NCBI RefSeq assembly: GCF_025699255.1
Contig: NZ_JAILWA010000002.1
Location: 1-64,000 of the forward strand
Source: Nitrosopumilus sp.
GTDB lineage: Archaea; Thermoproteota; Nitrososphaeria; Nitrososphaerales; Nitrosopumilaceae
Length of the DNA: 64,000 nt
Reading direction: 5' to 3'
Below the pieces are notes generated by a model that was not told the origin of the DNA, made no database searches, and worked only from the letters and a program-made list of their open reading frames with translations. Positions 17,218 through 25,784 of this stretch are shown here, piece by piece. Each line of letters starts with the position of its first letter. Position 1 is the stretch's first letter. The translations under genes were made by a program, and so were the position numbers.

Positions 17218-18261
17218 TTAATTCTTTTGTCCGTTTACACTAATTCCACTTTCAATTTCATTAAAGTGAGAAATCTTTAGTTTTGAATCTTTAAACCATT
17301 TCTTTACTTCTTTAACAGAATGCCTGTATGCGTATTCTGGGAAATACCAATCAAAGTTTGTTGCAACACTTTGCTCAAATGGAACATCTCCTGACCACCA
17401 ACATTTCAAAAAATTCCAATAAATAAATCGCTGAACATCATATGTCCCTTTTTTGATATTTAGAACCGGAATATCTTTTGGAATGGTAATTTTTTTATTA
17501 ATTTTTGAAAGATTTTTTCCTAAAATTGCCATGTCCTTTGATAACTCAATACATTGTTTTTCAGTCATTTTGACAGTAGATTCACGAATAAAGGTATCTG
17601 CAAATTCTCTAATAGGTCCTTTAATCTTGTATACGTAAATTGAAATTAATCCCTTTTTGGCAAGAAGTTTTGTAAGCATCTTGAATGAACTTTCTGTATC
17701 TTTTGTATGGTGTAAAACCTGATCTGAGCAAATAAAATCAAAGAAATTTTTCTTAAATGGAAGTTTTCTAATATCTGCTTGAAGAAAATGAACGTTAGGA
17801 AGATTTCCGTATTTTTTGTAGGCAAAAAGAACACTTTCACTTGCGTCAATTGCAAAAACTTGTGCATCAGGATTTGACGAAAATAGTTTTGCACTATTTC
17901 CAACACCTGTACCAGCATCAAGAATTTTTGTCCTGGTCTTCAAAAATTTATTAAAATTCGTAGTTGTTTTCCATCCAAATCTCTCTAAAAACCATTTTTT
18001 TTGTCCATTAATCCAGTTTTTTGTATGATAAGTTTTATTGTATTTTTTCCATTTTGAAGAAAAAGAATTTTCTGTGTCCACAAAAGTTTTTGCAGTATCG
18101 ACAACTAACCTTGGAATTCCATCTTTAATTGGAAATTTGTGTTTATTTAAACAAATTAAATTTCCTTCAATAATCTCATCTTTCTTTTTCTTCAAAGATT
18201 TTAAAACAAGTTTTTTCGAGCATTTTGGACAAATTAGATGCTCTACAAGAAAATCTTTCAT
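17218..18261 (-). CDS. SAM-dependent methyltransferase with N-terminal Trm112-like zinc domain
   Basis: A 347-residue protein. The first 60 residues are a Trm112/YbaR-like domain with CPKC (residues 11-14) and a second CLNKHKFPIKDGIPRLV segment. A class I methyltransferase follows, with motif I ILDAGTGVGNSAKLF (about 113-127), an acidic residue in AIDASES and the SDQVLHHT motif typical of Methyltransf_11. A C-terminal extension of about 100 residues is unassigned. It is the first gene of the glycan island after the core region and probably methylates a sugar or lipid-linked glycan; no specific substrate can be named. Confidence 0.8.
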   Translation of the reverse strand: MKDFLVEHLICPKCSKKLVLKSLKKKKDEIIEGNLICLNKHKFPIKDGIPRLVVDTAKTFVDTENSFSSKWKKYNKTYHTKNWINGQKKWFLERFGWKTTTNFNKFLKTRTKILDAGTGVGNSAKLFSSNPDAQVFAIDASESVLFAYKKYGNLPNVHFLQADIRKLPFKKNFFDFICSDQVLHHTKDTESSFKMLTKLLAKKGLISIYVYKIKGPIREFADTFIRESTVKMTEKQCIELSKDMAILGKNLSKINKKITIPKDIPVLNIKKGTYDVQRFIYWNFLKCWWSGDVPFEQSVATNFDWYFPEYAYRHSVKEVKKWFKDSKLKISHFNEIESGISVNGQKN

Positions 18262-18331
18262 AAAATAATTTCAGATTAAAGGGAAATAAAAACCAGTAAT
18301 GTGAAAAAATCAATTATTGTATCAAAATTCT

Positions 18332-19543
18332 TTACAATGATAAAGTTGTATTTTCATTCATTTCTTTTGTAATAAAAATTCTGTACCATATTTCTAATGC
18401 AAGAAGCCCCAAGAATTTATTTACATATCTCACATTTGGTTCAGAATTAAGATTTGATAGATGCTTTTTAACCCATTCACTGCTAATCAAATTATCTTGA
18501 AGAATTCTAGCATTATCTAGGTAGTGTGTACATAATTTACTTCCAAAAGATTTCCATAAATTGATAGTATTGACTGAAAAACCTTGTTTTTTGGGAGTGA
18601 TCAGATTAGGATCTATATGTTTTTCCAAAATTGTACGTAATGGAATTTTTCCAATATTGTTTTCTTGATTATATTTGAGAGAGTTTTTTAGATGTGGAGC
18701 AAATTTCAATAATTCTTTTGACAATAATGGTGTTACAGCGTTAAGTTCAAAATATGAATAAAATTTTGAATTTAATGGAATCCAATTATACAACAATTTT
18801 CCATTAATGTCAGCTAGAAATACTTGGTCAAGAGGAGGTAATGAATTTTCAAAATATGGAAGAAGTTTTGCATAAATCTCATCCCAAGAAAAGTTTAGAT
18901 TCTTACCAAACAATTCTTCTTGATCAGGAACCCAATCTCTTTCGTGACAATCTAGGTAAAGCTTAGTTTTTTCTATTGATGTCATTTTTACATCATAATT
19001 TGATAAGAATTTTTCATAACGAAAAGTATATCCACCAAATAATTCATCACCACCATCTCCTGATACTAGTGATTTTGAAAATTGTTTTGCAGTTTTTACC
19101 ATATGATACCAATGTGTATCCCAAAATGGCATTTTGATAATGCTGATTGCTTTAGGCAATTCTTCAAGAAAATTATCTATAGAAACAATGTTGTGATTTG
19201 CACTAAATTTTTCTGCAATTTTTGTTGCAATTTTTGTTTCATCCACACTATCAGCAAATTTTACTGAAATTGCTTCAATTTGAATTTCTGGTAAGGCTTT
19301 TCTTAATAATGCTAGAACTAAGGTTGAATCTACGCCACCACTAAGTGCTACAGAAATTTTTTCTTCTGTTACCGAATTTTTAATTGAATTAATAATTAAT
19401 TCTTCAATTTTATGCACAGGATTTTGATATTCTATAACTTCAAAATCATCTGAACTCAATTTTTTATTGGGAATTTTTAATGATGGATAATATCTCAAAC
19501 TTAGTATTTCCTTAATCATTTTGGAATAATTTTCAATGCTCAT
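18332..19543 (-). CDS. Asparagine-synthase-like amidotransferase without glutaminase domain
   Basis: A 403-residue protein matching only the synthetase half of AsnB. The PP-loop SGGVDST lies at residues 68-74 and a GDGGDELFGGY pyrophosphate-binding segment near residue 175. The N-terminal class II glutaminase domain (Cys2 nucleophile, about 200 residues) is missing; the first 60 residues are unrelated. The protein could use free ammonia, take ammonia from a partner, or adenylate a carboxylate on a sugar such as a uronic acid. AsnB-like genes in polysaccharide loci often amidate uronic acids, and this island makes ManNAcA (wecB/wecC). That link is inference. The start is ATG 19543. Confidence 0.82.
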   Translation of the reverse strand: MSIENYSKMIKEILSLRYYPSLKIPNKKLSSDDFEVIEYQNPVHKIEELIINSIKNSVTEEKISVALSGGVDSTLVLALLRKALPEIQIEAISVKFADSVDETKIATKIAEKFSANHNIVSIDNFLEELPKAISIIKMPFWDTHWYHMVKTAKQFSKSLVSGDGGDELFGGYTFRYEKFLSNYDVKMTSIEKTKLYLDCHERDWVPDQEELFGKNLNFSWDEIYAKLLPYFENSLPPLDQVFLADINGKLLYNWIPLNSKFYSYFELNAVTPLLSKELLKFAPHLKNSLKYNQENNIGKIPLRTILEKHIDPNLITPKKQGFSVNTINLWKSFGSKLCTHYLDNARILQDNLISSEWVKKHLSNLNSEPNVRYVNKFLGLLALEIWYRIFITKEMNENTTLSL

Positions 19544-19638
19544 TTACTTAATACCCTGAAAATTCATTCAGTTTTGTGTCTTTATATGGCTCTCGATTGC
19601 CTTGTAAGATTTAAAGATATGATTATTCCATCAAATTC

Positions 19639-20541
19639 GTGAAATTTGTTGTAACTGGTGGTTCAGGATTTATTGGTAGTTATATTGTAAAACATTTACT
19701 TGAACACAAGCATGAAGTTACAGTAATTGATAATTTTTGGAGAGGTAAATTATCTAATTTATCCGGAATTGAAGATCAAATTTCAATAAAGAAAATTGAT
19801 ATTCTAAATTTTGAAGAACTCAAAAGAATTATTTCTGATTCTAATGGAATTTTTCATCAAGCTGCACTTACATCAGTTCCTGAATCATTTTCTCAAAAAG
19901 AAAAGTATCATCAAGTCAATGTAAATGGAACTGAAAATATTTTTAAAATTGCACACGAATTTGGATTAAAAGTTGTATATGCAAGTAGTTCTAGTGTATA
20001 TGGAAATACTGAATCTGTACCTATAAAGGAAGATTTTGATAAAAATCCAATTAATCCATATGGAATTACTAAATTAGAAGACGAAAAATTAGCGAAAAAA
20101 TATCACGAACTTGGAGTTTCAATCATTGGTATGAGATACTTTAACGTCTATGGAATTGGACAAACAAATGACTATGCTGGAGTAATTACTAAATTCTTTG
20201 ATTGTATTAATAATAATGAATCTCCAATTGTTTTTGGTGATGGTTCACAAGTTCGTGATTTTGTATCAGTTAAAGATGTTGCAAAGGCTAATCTTCTTGC
20301 TATGAATAGTAAAACTGATTTTGCATTTTTAAATATTGGAACGGGCATTGTTACATCCATTTTAGATCTTGCAAAAATTATGATTAAACTTTCAGGAAAA
20401 TCACTTGAAATCAAATTTTTGAAATTACCTGAAGGTGATGTAAAAGAAAGTCAAGCTGATGTTAATCTTTCTAAGAAATTAATTAACTGGACTTATGAAA
20501 CTCCTTTAGAACAAGGATTGAAAAATTTCTTTTTTACTTAA
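19639..20541 (+). CDS. NAD-dependent nucleotide-sugar epimerase (extended SDR, GalE-like)
   Basis: A 300-residue extended short-chain dehydrogenase. The NAD-binding motif GGSGFIGSY lies at residues 7-15, the catalytic Ser is in a YASSSSVYG segment, and Tyr/Lys are in NPYGITK (about 143-149). The family interconverts UDP-Glc/Gal, UDP-GlcNAc/GalNAc or the uronic forms. The start is GTG 19639 with GATTTAAAG about 27 bp upstream. The gene is divergent from the AsnB-like gene and overlaps the convergent glycosyltransferase at its stop (TTAA). Confidence 0.87.
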   Translation: MKFVVTGGSGFIGSYIVKHLLEHKHEVTVIDNFWRGKLSNLSGIEDQISIKKIDILNFEELKRIISDSNGIFHQAALTSVPESFSQKEKYHQVNVNGTENIFKIAHEFGLKVVYASSSSVYGNTESVPIKEDFDKNPINPYGITKLEDEKLAKKYHELGVSIIGMRYFNVYGIGQTNDYAGVITKFFDCINNNESPIVFGDGSQVRDFVSVKDVAKANLLAMNSKTDFAFLNIGTGIVTSILDLAKIMIKLSGKSLEIKFLKLPEGDVKESQADVNLSKKLINWTYETPLEQGLKNFFFT

Positions 20542-21491
20542 TTTTCTTTTAATAAATTTTCATAAAAATTTGTATATTTTGGAAGTAATACCTCCCATGT
20601 TAGATTCTTAATTACAAAATTATATCCAGCCTGACCAATTTTCCTTGCTTTATCTTTATCACTAAGTAAATTGTTTATTGTTTCAATCAATTGAGTAGAA
20701 TTTTCAGGTTCCACCAACAAACCATTTTCTTCATTAGTAATTAGTTCTGGAATTCCGCCTACATTTGTTGCAATTACAGGAATTTTGAGATAGAATGCTT
20801 CCTTAATTACTTGAGGTATACTTTCCATTCTTGATGGTACAACTAAAACAGAGGATGATTTCAAAATTGACATTGTATTTTCCCAATCTAAATCTGTACA
20901 ATAAACTACATTCCCATTTAATCTTGATTCAATATTTTTCAAGATGTCTATTCCTTTCTCATAACTATCTCGTCCAATGAAAGCAATTTGATTTTCTTTT
21001 TTTGAAACATCTTTAATTTTTTCAAATTTTTTTGTATCGAGAGGCGCATACAAGAATTCAAGATCTATTCCCAATTTCTTTTTGTAGGATTCTTTAACGG
21101 CTTTGGAGTCTGTAGTTAATTTATCTGCCCATTTCAAAACTTTAAGTTCATTTGAACTAACTGCTTTTGCAGTAACATTGGAATGTAATGATTGGACTTG
21201 GTCTGAATATATGCCATGTATTGACAATACTTTTTTCTTGGCTTTAGTATATTTCATGGCAAATGCAGATGGAAAGTTAAATGCATGCACAATGTCAAAT
21301 TTTTCATTTTGAATAATTGCTCTTAATGAACTAAATGCAGCAAAACTTGGATTCTTTAATTTTTTAATCGGAATATGTGTAGTTTTCATGAGTTTTACCT
21401 CATACCCATACTCATTGAGTTTGTCAGCTACTCTTTTTGCATGTCCACCAATTCCACCTGAAAATCTTGGAGAAATAAAAAGAATTTTCAT
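20538..21491 (-). CDS. Glycosyltransferase family 4
   Basis: A 317-residue GT-B enzyme of the GT4 type. The N-terminal domain begins ILFISPRFSGGIGGHAKRVA, with the Gly-rich loop that contacts the nucleotide sugar. The C-terminal domain has the EX7E-like region PSRMESIPQVIKEAFYLKIP and VGGIPELI, where the catalytic Glu residues bind the donor. It transfers a sugar to the growing lipid-linked glycan on the cytoplasmic face. Donor and acceptor are unknown. It converges on the epimerase with a four-base stop overlap. Confidence 0.88.
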   Translation of the reverse strand: MKILFISPRFSGGIGGHAKRVADKLNEYGYEVKLMKTTHIPIKKLKNPSFAAFSSLRAIIQNEKFDIVHAFNFPSAFAMKYTKAKKKVLSIHGIYSDQVQSLHSNVTAKAVSSNELKVLKWADKLTTDSKAVKESYKKKLGIDLEFLYAPLDTKKFEKIKDVSKKENQIAFIGRDSYEKGIDILKNIESRLNGNVVYCTDLDWENTMSILKSSSVLVVPSRMESIPQVIKEAFYLKIPVIATNVGGIPELITNEENGLLVEPENSTQLIETINNLLSDKDKARKIGQAGYNFVIKNLTWEVLLPKYTNFYENLLKEN

Positions 21492-21624
21492 GTCTATTTG
21501 ATTTGTAATTGAACTCTACTAAATTAATATGACTAGAAAATTACACTATTTGTATGGAAAAAGAAAATTTGAGTAATTTTCCCATACTCATAATAATATC
21601 TAAAAATTATTAATTTTGAATTAG

Positions 21625-22695
21625 ATGAAAACCTGTATAGTACTTGGAACTCGACCTGAAATAATCAAACTTGCCCCATTAATCAAAAAATTAGGTAAAA
21701 AAAGATGTTCAGTAGTTTTTTCAGGACAACACTATGATCAAAAAATGTCTCTTCAATTTATTGAACAATTGGGACTTCCCAAACCCGATTATTCATTAAA
21801 AATTACTCATTCAAATCCCTCATACCAAATCAGTGAAATAATTGAAAAATTACATAAAATTTTGATAAAAGAAATTCCTGATAATGTAGTGATACAGGGT
21901 GATACAAACACAGTCTTAGCTTCTGGAATCTGTGCTATAAAATCTGAAATTCCAATCTGTCATGTTGAATCAGGATTAAGAAGCTATGATTGGAGAATGC
22001 CTGAAGAACATAATAGAATTACCATTGATCATTTATCTGAACATCTTTTCTGTCCAACAAATATTGCCAAAAATAATCTAAAATTAGAAAATGTCCATGG
22101 AAAAATCCATGTTGTTGGTAATACAATAATTGATTCTGTTAATATGTTTTCAAAAATTTCTTCTAAAAATTCTTCTATTTCTGTTCATTTAGATAATTTT
22201 ATTTTGACAACAATTCATAGAGCTGAAAATGTAGATAATAGAAGATCTTTAACAGAAATAATAAAAGGATTAATCAATTCAAAACAAGATATCATTTTTC
22301 CAATTCATCCTAGAACTAAGAAGAGATTAAATGAATTTGGATTATTAAATAAACTAAAAAATTCTGATAATATTTTGTTGTTTGATGCACTTGGTTATTT
22401 TGAAATGTTAGAATTAATGAAAAATTGTTCTTTTATAGTGACTGATTCAGGAGGGATTCAGGAAGAAGCTACTGCATCTTCAATTCAAAAGAAAGTTTTG
22501 GTTATTCGAAAAACTAGTGATAGACCAGAATCAATTCATGCCAACATGGCTCAATTAGTAAAATTAGATGGCAAAAGTATTTCCAAAAAAATTAATCAAA
22601 CTTTTCTAAATCCAAAATTCCCAAGAAAAACTTCGCCTTATGGAAATGGAACAACATCTCAAAAAATAATTAAAATTCTTCAAAAAGAATTCTAG
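21625..22695 (+). CDS. wecB: UDP-N-acetylglucosamine 2-epimerase (non-hydrolysing)
   Basis: Interconverts UDP-GlcNAc and UDP-ManNAc. The 356-residue protein has the WecB hallmarks: VLGTRPEIIKLAPLI at the N terminus, QGDTNTVLA (about 91-99), HVESGLRSYDWRMPEEHNR (about 113-131) and TDSGGIQEEA (about 274-283). A UDP-ManNAc dehydrogenase-like gene lies 3.1 kb downstream, so together they should supply UDP-ManNAcA for the glycan. It overlaps the next, convergent gene by four bases at the stop (CTAG). Confidence 0.93.
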   Translation: MKTCIVLGTRPEIIKLAPLIKKLGKKRCSVVFSGQHYDQKMSLQFIEQLGLPKPDYSLKITHSNPSYQISEIIEKLHKILIKEIPDNVVIQGDTNTVLASGICAIKSEIPICHVESGLRSYDWRMPEEHNRITIDHLSEHLFCPTNIAKNNLKLENVHGKIHVVGNTIIDSVNMFSKISSKNSSISVHLDNFILTTIHRAENVDNRRSLTEIIKGLINSKQDIIFPIHPRTKKRLNEFGLLNKLKNSDNILLFDALGYFEMLELMKNCSFIVTDSGGIQEEATASSIQKKVLVIRKTSDRPESIHANMAQLVKLDGKSISKKINQTFLNPKFPRKTSPYGNGTTSQKIIKILQKEF

Positions 22696-23834
22696 TTTTT
22701 TCTAGCAATTTCTAAAATTTCGTTTACAACATTATCCCATGAGAATTTTCTTACCATTTTTTCAGATTCTTTACCCATTGTAATCATTTGTTCAGTATTA
22801 TTCAATAATTGGTTGATTTTCATGACTAAATCATCTTCCCCATCAATAAAAAAACCATTTTTTTCATTTACCAAAACATCATTTGGGAGTGTATTTTTTT
22901 GAGCAATGATTGGTAGTGATGCTGCCATGTATTCTAAAACTTTAATCGGTAATGCTCCTGATGTGACATCTGTAAGGCGTAATGGACCAATACCAAGTAT
23001 GGCATCTTTTAGTTTTTCAGGAATATCCTTACGCTCAATCCAACCTACAAATTCAACATTAGACTCTATCTTTTTTTGTTTAACAATTTCTTTTAATTTT
23101 TCTAATTCCGGACCACTTCCCATTAATACTAATTTAACATCATTATGTTTTTCAATAATTTTTGGAAGTGCATTTAGTAAAATATCTAAACCTCTATGAT
23201 AGTACATAGCACCAGTGAAAACTATTTTTTTAACTTCGTAATTATTAACATGACTAAATAAATTTAGATTAACTCCATTTGGAAGAATAGAAATATTTTT
23301 TTCTAAAATACCATATTCTGAAATAACTATATTCTTTGTTTCTTCATTTGCAACTAAAACTTTGCTAGAATTTTTTAAAGTTTTAGCATTAAGAATTTTT
23401 TCAATTTTTCTTTGAATTGATTTTAAACCTGTTGCTTTATCATAAATTGCATCATCAATTTTTACTATAGAAGGTATTTCTAGTTTTTTTGCAGTTTCAA
23501 CTGCTGCTTTTGGAGCTAAATGAAATGGATGAAATATTGAAAAAATAAAATCAAATTTTTGATTTTTTCCAATTTTGGTTGCTTCCTTGATCATATTTGT
23601 ATGACATCTTCTTGCTGCAACTTTAATCTTAGATTTTGATGGTGAGTCAGTTCGAATTACTTTAATTTTGGAATTTAATTTTGGTTGATAAATTTCCCCA
23701 TTCCAATCAATTTGGGGAGTTATTACCGTAACATCATTTCCCAATTCAGCTAATTTGTTAATAATATCAACAATTACAACAACTCCTCCACCACTCATGG
23801 GTGGAAAATGAAAAACCATTACAAGAATTCTCAT
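22692..23834 (-). CDS. Glycosyltransferase family 4
   Basis: A GT-B enzyme of 380 residues with an N-terminal FPPMSGGGVVVIVDI Gly-rich loop and a C-terminal donor site (LPIKVLEYMAASLPIIA, with Glu). I chose ATG 23834 over the in-frame upstream start at 23873, which would overlap the divergent gene at 23850. With this start, a CTTTTATTTG element lies about 26 bp upstream. Substrates are unknown. Confidence 0.87.
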   Translation of the reverse strand: MRILVMVFHFPPMSGGGVVVIVDIINKLAELGNDVTVITPQIDWNGEIYQPKLNSKIKVIRTDSPSKSKIKVAARRCHTNMIKEATKIGKNQKFDFIFSIFHPFHLAPKAAVETAKKLEIPSIVKIDDAIYDKATGLKSIQRKIEKILNAKTLKNSSKVLVANEETKNIVISEYGILEKNISILPNGVNLNLFSHVNNYEVKKIVFTGAMYYHRGLDILLNALPKIIEKHNDVKLVLMGSGPELEKLKEIVKQKKIESNVEFVGWIERKDIPEKLKDAILGIGPLRLTDVTSGALPIKVLEYMAASLPIIAQKNTLPNDVLVNEKNGFFIDGEDDLVMKINQLLNNTEQMITMGKESEKMVRKFSWDNVVNEILEIARKN

Positions 23835-23849
23835 AAAGTTTAGGCTTTT

Positions 23850-24995
23850 ATGGAACAAATAAAAGATTACCATGAATTGAGCAAATCTTTTGATAATGTC
23901 AAAGATTGGTTACTTTCTTCTGGATTGACAATTACAGCCTCAAATGATGAAAATTTAGGGGCCGTTCATGCCTATATTGATGAAAAAAATGAAAATTATG
24001 GTTTTCTTTATCCTGAAATCACAGGATATTTTATCAATTCTCTAAAGTTTTTGTCAAAACATGATGAGGATCATGTTGATTTAGCAAAAAATTCTGCAGA
24101 TTGGTTGATTAAACTTTTTGAAAATAATGGTGGAATTATTCAATCATTAGAACAAAAACTTGTTTATTCATTTGATACCGCAATATGTGCAAATGGTTTG
24201 TTAGATTGTTATGATCTCACAAATGATAAAAAATATCTTAATTATGCACAAAAACTTCTTAATTGGATTTCTATAGATTCTCTTAATTCAGATGGAACAT
24301 TAAAACCATACTTTGATTTATCAACAAAGAAATTTTCTGAAAGTAAGGATGTATGGTATAAACAAAAAGGTTGTTTGCATGTTAAATGTTGTATTCCATT
24401 TTTTCATTATTATAGAATTACAAAAAATGATGATTTTTTAGAACTAGGTATACAAATTGCAAATTCAATAAATAAATTCACTAACGATGATGGAAGCATT
24501 AGACTTCATCTTGATCAAAAAATTATTCACTTACATTCTTTTTGTTATGCATTAGAAGGATTAATTCATGCTTATGATGTTACCAGAGATGAAAAATATC
24601 TTTCAATTTGCACAAAAGGAATTGATTGGTGTATATCAAAAATTGAAGAAGATGGAAGTATTCTATTGTGGTATTTATCAAAATATCCAAATGCAAAAAC
24701 ATCTTATCATATTGCCCAATTAATCCGAATTTTGATTCTTATTCAAAAATTGAATAAAATAGAGTATCCTTTTCCAATCGAAAAATTATTTGATTATCTA
24801 ATACAATTACAATCTGATAATTCTTCCAAAATGTATTTTGGAGGTTTTTATGAAGAAAATTACAAGAGCTTTTTAGGTTGGAAGAAACGTGAAAGATTAA
24901 ATTCATGGGGTTCAATGTTTGCTCTTCAAGCAATCTATTGGAAAGAAAATTTGTCAAAAATTACCTTTGATAATGAGGCTAGTCTACTTTTTTAA
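23850..24995 (+). CDS. Predicted alpha/alpha-toroid protein, unknown sugar-related function
   Basis: I do not recognise a characterised family. The 381 residues repeat a pattern of paired helices with Trp/Tyr-rich turns (DWLIKLFENNGGI, NWISIDSLNSDGTL, DWCISKIEEDGSI), which is the signature of an (alpha/alpha)6 barrel as in unsaturated glucuronyl hydrolases, GlcNAc 2-epimerase-like proteins and C5-epimerases. No signal peptide is present, so it should act in the cytoplasm. Within this locus it may epimerise or trim a lipid-linked sugar. It is followed 40 bp later by a methyltransferase on the same strand. Confidence 0.65.
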   Translation: MEQIKDYHELSKSFDNVKDWLLSSGLTITASNDENLGAVHAYIDEKNENYGFLYPEITGYFINSLKFLSKHDEDHVDLAKNSADWLIKLFENNGGIIQSLEQKLVYSFDTAICANGLLDCYDLTNDKKYLNYAQKLLNWISIDSLNSDGTLKPYFDLSTKKFSESKDVWYKQKGCLHVKCCIPFFHYYRITKNDDFLELGIQIANSINKFTNDDGSIRLHLDQKIIHLHSFCYALEGLIHAYDVTRDEKYLSICTKGIDWCISKIEEDGSILLWYLSKYPNAKTSYHIAQLIRILILIQKLNKIEYPFPIEKLFDYLIQLQSDNSSKMYFGGFYEENYKSFLGWKKRERLNSWGSMFALQAIYWKENLSKITFDNEASLLF

Positions 24996-25035
24996 CTAAA
25001 TTCAATTTAAAAACCTCTTATCTTATTGTAAAAAA

Positions 25036-25782
25036 ATGAGTACACCTGAAACTTGGGATCAAATTTATGAAAATTTTGATGATTTTAATCCTGTAGATCA
25101 GGCATTTTATGATAGATTAACTAGTATTTTGAATGAGGAAATTGAGGGTCTATCAAGTATTTTAGAAGTAGGTAGTGGATCTGGAGTTTTAGTATCTTAT
25201 TTTGAAAAATCTGGATTATTTTCTGTAGGGATGGATCGAAGTATTATGCCACTCAAAGTTGCAAATTCCAAATTTGGTGCAACGAATCTAGTTTCAGGAG
25301 ACATGTTTAGAATACCATTCAAATCAAATTCTTTTGATGTTGTATGGAATGAAGGTGTTTTGGAACATTTCAAAGATCCAAAAAATCTTGAAGCATGTAA
25401 AGAAATGACAAGAGTTTCTAAAAATCTTGTAATCATTTCAGTGCCCAATAGATACACTGTTTGGCCTATACGAAAAACCATACTCAAAGCAACAAAAAAA
25501 TGGCCATATGGATATGAAGAGTCTTATTCACCTGGTCGATTGAAAACATTAATGGAAAAATCTGGTCTTACTGTAGATTTAATCAAGGGTGTCAGAATCA
25601 TGCCTCCAATTAAAGAAAGAAAAAAATTTTCAGATATTGCTGCACTAGGAACACTCACACTTCCCTTAAGTAAAAAATCTGTTGAGAGAATATCTAAAAA
25701 ATCAGTTATTTTTGAATCAAAACATGAATCACTTGCAAAACTTTTTGGTTATGAAATCATTGCTATAGGTAGAAAAAAATAA
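25036..25782 (+). CDS. Class I SAM-dependent methyltransferase
   Basis: A 248-residue enzyme with motif I ILEVGSGSGVLVSYF (about residues 42-56), an acidic SAM ribose ligand in VGMDRS, and the FDVVWNEGVLEHF motif of Methyltransf_11. The C-terminal part is basic. It follows the alpha/alpha-toroid gene on the same strand and probably methylates a sugar hydroxyl or a glycan terminus. Its stop lies 2 bp from the stop of the convergent wecC-like gene. Confidence 0.85.
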   Translation: MSTPETWDQIYENFDDFNPVDQAFYDRLTSILNEEIEGLSSILEVGSGSGVLVSYFEKSGLFSVGMDRSIMPLKVANSKFGATNLVSGDMFRIPFKSNSFDVVWNEGVLEHFKDPKNLEACKEMTRVSKNLVIISVPNRYTVWPIRKTILKATKKWPYGYEESYSPGRLKTLMEKSGLTVDLIKGVRIMPPIKERKKFSDIAALGTLTLPLSKKSVERISKKSVIFESKHESLAKLFGYEIIAIGRKK

Positions 25783-25784
25783 TT

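Noticed and set aside
18332-19543. Genuine asparagine synthetase (AsnB)
   Set aside because: The N-terminal glutaminase domain with Cys2 is missing and the gene lies in a glycan locus, so only 'AsnB-like' is supported.
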